DNA of 7,468 nucleotides from PVC group bacterium (GTDB lineage: Bacteria; Verrucomicrobiota; Kiritimatiellia; CAIKKV01; PXCX01). Position numbers and translations under genes: made by a program. The DNA lies in the NCBI GenBank assembly GCA_003567575.1, contig PWZG01000288.1:1-7468 (forward strand). Reading direction: 5' to 3'. Shown here in pieces: positions 6,630 through 7,468 of the stretch (position 1 is its first letter; each line of letters begins with the position of its first letter). The notes below the pieces were generated by a model. It saw only the letters and a program-made list of their open reading frames with translations. It did no database searches and had not been told where the DNA came from.

Positions 6630-7100
6630 TTAACTCTTTTCACCTTTGGAATGCTCTGGTGTTGCTGATTCGGGAGTTGCTGTCGACGATGCCGGACCGT
6701 GTGCTTTCCGTTCGGGATGCGCAGGGAGAAAAGGACGGCTGAATACATCGAAAAAATCGTATCCGCCGGCGAAATCCTCGATCCGATCACTATCTGTTTT
6801 ACCCAGAATTCCCTGCCGAACCAGATTGAAAACAAGATTCCCGAAGTCTTCCGTACACTTTATGCCCCAATGATGCAAAACCTTCACCGACATGGGCCCG
6901 AACGTCTCCAGGGTATACGCACGGATCCCTTCCAACAATTCGGAGGCCGAAACATGACGACCCGCGCCATCGCTGGGTTTATCCAGCATTTTGATCGTGT
7001 AATCCAATGCTTCTTTCAGAAAAATGTAAGCATCAGGGGCATAACGCGGATCCTGGCGCAGTAATTCCTGTAACGCCTCTTGAAACGTGATTTTTTGCAT
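6630..7100 (-). CDS. Minf_1886 (Planctomycete-Verrucomicrobia-restricted) family protein
   Basis: A 156-residue cytosolic protein of unknown function. Residues ~1-125 match the Minf_1886 family (TIGR04138-type): FQEALQELLRQDPRYAPDAYIFL near the start, SASELLEGIRAYTLETFGPMS in the middle, then VLHHWGIKCTEDFGNLVFNLV and a YDFFDVFSRPF end. The last ~30 residues are a hydrophilic Pro/Ala/Ser/Glu tail. It is the first gene of a two-gene operon; the DUF1844 gene starts 12 bp after its stop. The start is ambiguous: ATG at 7100 is 10 nt after SD AGGAG, while an in-frame TTG at 7103 is 7 nt after it. I prefer the ATG; the difference is one residue. The family is, to my knowledge, near-restricted to Planctomycetes and Verrucomicrobia, which supports the taxonomic reading of the window. 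Confidence 0.85.
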   Translation of the reverse strand: MQKITFQEALQELLRQDPRYAPDAYIFLKEALDYTIKMLDKPSDGAGRHVSASELLEGIRAYTLETFGPMSVKVLHHWGIKCTEDFGNLVFNLVRQGILGKTDSDRIEDFAGGYDFFDVFSRPFLPAHPERKAHGPASSTATPESATPEHSKGEKS

Positions 7101-7163
7101 CAAGTTCTAACTCCTATGGGACTCGCCGACAGCTTGCAAAAAAAAATATGTACAACGCCGGTT

Positions 7164-7192
7164 AATTTAGCATATCGGAAAACCGATTGCAA
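7164..7192 (-). promoter_or_regulatory. Candidate promoter of the Minf_1886-DUF1844 operon
   Basis: On the minus strand, TTGCAA (7187-7192) and TAAATT (7164-7169) are 17 bp apart, each with four of six consensus matches. Transcription would begin near 7157, giving a leader of about 55 nt before the ATG at 7100. The correct spacing and position support it, but the hexamers are only fair. Confidence 0.4.
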
Positions 7193-7195
7193 TCG
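7174..7195. promoter_or_regulatory. Two overlapping palindromes within the operon promoter, candidate operator
   Basis: ATCGG-AAAA-CCGAT (7174-7187) is a perfect inverted repeat lying inside the spacer between the proposed -35 and -10. CGATTGCAATCG (7184-7195) is a perfect 12-bp palindrome covering the -35. They share four bases. This placement is where a repressor would block RNA polymerase. No known regulator consensus is recognised. Confidence 0.4.
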
Positions 7196-7248
7196 CGAAA
7201 TCCCGCCGGGCGCATATCGCTATCGTCGGTGTTTCAGTGTCACGGCGC

Positions 7249-7276
7249 TTGACCCCTGCGCGATGTTGAGTATAAT
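7249..7276 (+). promoter_or_regulatory. Near-consensus sigma-70-type promoter facing right
   Basis: TTGACC (7249-7254) and a perfect TATAAT (7271-7276) are 16 bp apart. It is the strongest promoter-like match in the window. It points away from the Minf_1886 operon, so it would drive a gene beyond the right edge or an untranslated RNA through the repeats. The last three bases of the -10 are the first three of the repeat copy starting at 7274. Confidence 0.55.
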
Positions 7277-7367
7277 GACGAATGACAAAATACCCAAATA
7301 CCCACGTGTCACGGCGTAGCGCGAAGCGCGAAGACGGAAGCACGAAGGAATGACGGAAGTCCGAATG
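7274..7367. repeat. Intergenic repeat, copy 1 (interrupted by a 34-nt insert)
   Basis: Part A (7274-7304, beginning AATGACGAATGAC and ending ATACCCA) matches copy 2 at 30 of 31 positions. Part B (7338-7367, beginning AAGCACGAAGGAATGACG) matches copy 2 with one extra G and one substitution. Between A and B lie 34 nt (7305-7338) absent from copy 2, made of GTGTCACGGCG and a tandem GCGCGAA pair. From memory, repeats of this style are dispersed between genes in PVC and some other bacterial genomes; they are probably not coding. Confidence 0.75.
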
Positions 7368-7390
7368 AAGAATTTCGTGACGTGCCATTG

Positions 7391-7449
7391 AATGACGAAT
7401 GACGAAATACCCAAATACCCAAGCACGAAGGAATGACGAAGTCAGAATG
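7391..7449. repeat. Intergenic repeat, copy 2 (uninterrupted)
   Basis: Part A (7391-7421) and part B (7421-7449) join directly, sharing one A, giving a 59-bp unit in the same orientation as copy 1 with a 117-bp offset between the A parts. It is probably the standard form of the unit because the A and B parts run together without the insert. Confidence 0.75.
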
Positions 7450-7468
7450 CCAAATATATTGCTTGTAT

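Larger units (their letters stand above)
7104..7468. other. 365-bp non-coding end of the window
   Basis: No ORF here is convincing; short minus-strand ORFs in the second half are translations of the repeats. The stretch contains the leader and promoter of the minus-strand operon, a run of nine A (7138-7146), two palindromes, a right-facing promoter, and a repeat cluster to about 7449. The last 19 bases are A/T-rich without a recognised feature. Confidence 0.6.

Noticed and set aside
7319..7360. Possible CRISPR-like or tandem array in the repeat cluster
   Set aside because: Only two full units with unequal spacing and internal short GAA/GACGG words; no regular spacers and no cas gene.
7167..7426. 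Short minus-strand ORFs rich in SFVI and VIRH words
   Set aside because: These are translations of the intergenic repeat. Peptides of this kind recur as spurious ORFs wherever the repeat occurs.

Overview
The window (7468 bp, moderately GC-rich, normal bacterial coding density) looks like chromosomal DNA from a member of, or relative of, the Planctomycetes-Verrucomicrobia-Chlamydiae group (for example Verrucomicrobia, Kiritimatiellota/Lentisphaerota, or Hydrogenedentes-like lineages). The main reasons are a Minf_1886-type protein (a family I know as largely restricted to Planctomycetes and Verrucomicrobia), a large secreted DUF4838 sugar-hydrolase-like protein, and a cluster of AATGACGAATGAC-type intergenic repeats. 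The phylum is an inference, not a proof.

Left part (1-3850, plus strand): an untranslated leader with two hairpins precedes a 795-residue secreted DUF4838 protein with a C-terminal GH2-like sugar-binding jelly roll. After 73 bp comes a 393-residue cytosolic M14 zinc carboxypeptidase of the CCP/Nna1-like type. Middle part (3851-6118, plus strand): a 206-bp gap with a good sigma-70-type promoter leads into a two-gene unit, an aldo/keto reductase with an intact catalytic tetrad and, 16 bp later, an Ldh/malate-dehydrogenase-2 family NAD(P)-dependent oxidoreductase. This unit probably performs two redox steps on hydroxy/keto compounds or sugars. The substrate cannot be read from the sequence.

Right part (6132-7100, minus strand): a convergent two-gene operon of unknown function, Minf_1886 family followed by DUF1844 family. 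The intergenic spacer is only 12 bp and the Shine-Dalgarno (SD) of the second gene overlaps the stop of the first. Its likely promoter region carries two overlapping perfect palindromes. The last 365 bp (7104-7468) hold no convincing gene. They hold that promoter, a near-consensus promoter facing right, and two copies of an intergenic repeat, one with a 34-nt insertion.

The most unusual signals are: (1) the leader of the DUF4838 gene, where a 12-bp perfect inverted repeat (19 pairs in all with one bulge) has a 3' arm that can instead pair with the gene's own SD sequence, a layout like an RNA switch; (2) the divergent, palindrome-rich promoter region at 7164-7276, where the right-facing -10 box straddles the edge of a dispersed repeat; (3) the pairing of two uncharacterised families in one operon. 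No tRNA, rRNA, CRISPR array, insertion sequence or prophage gene was seen.
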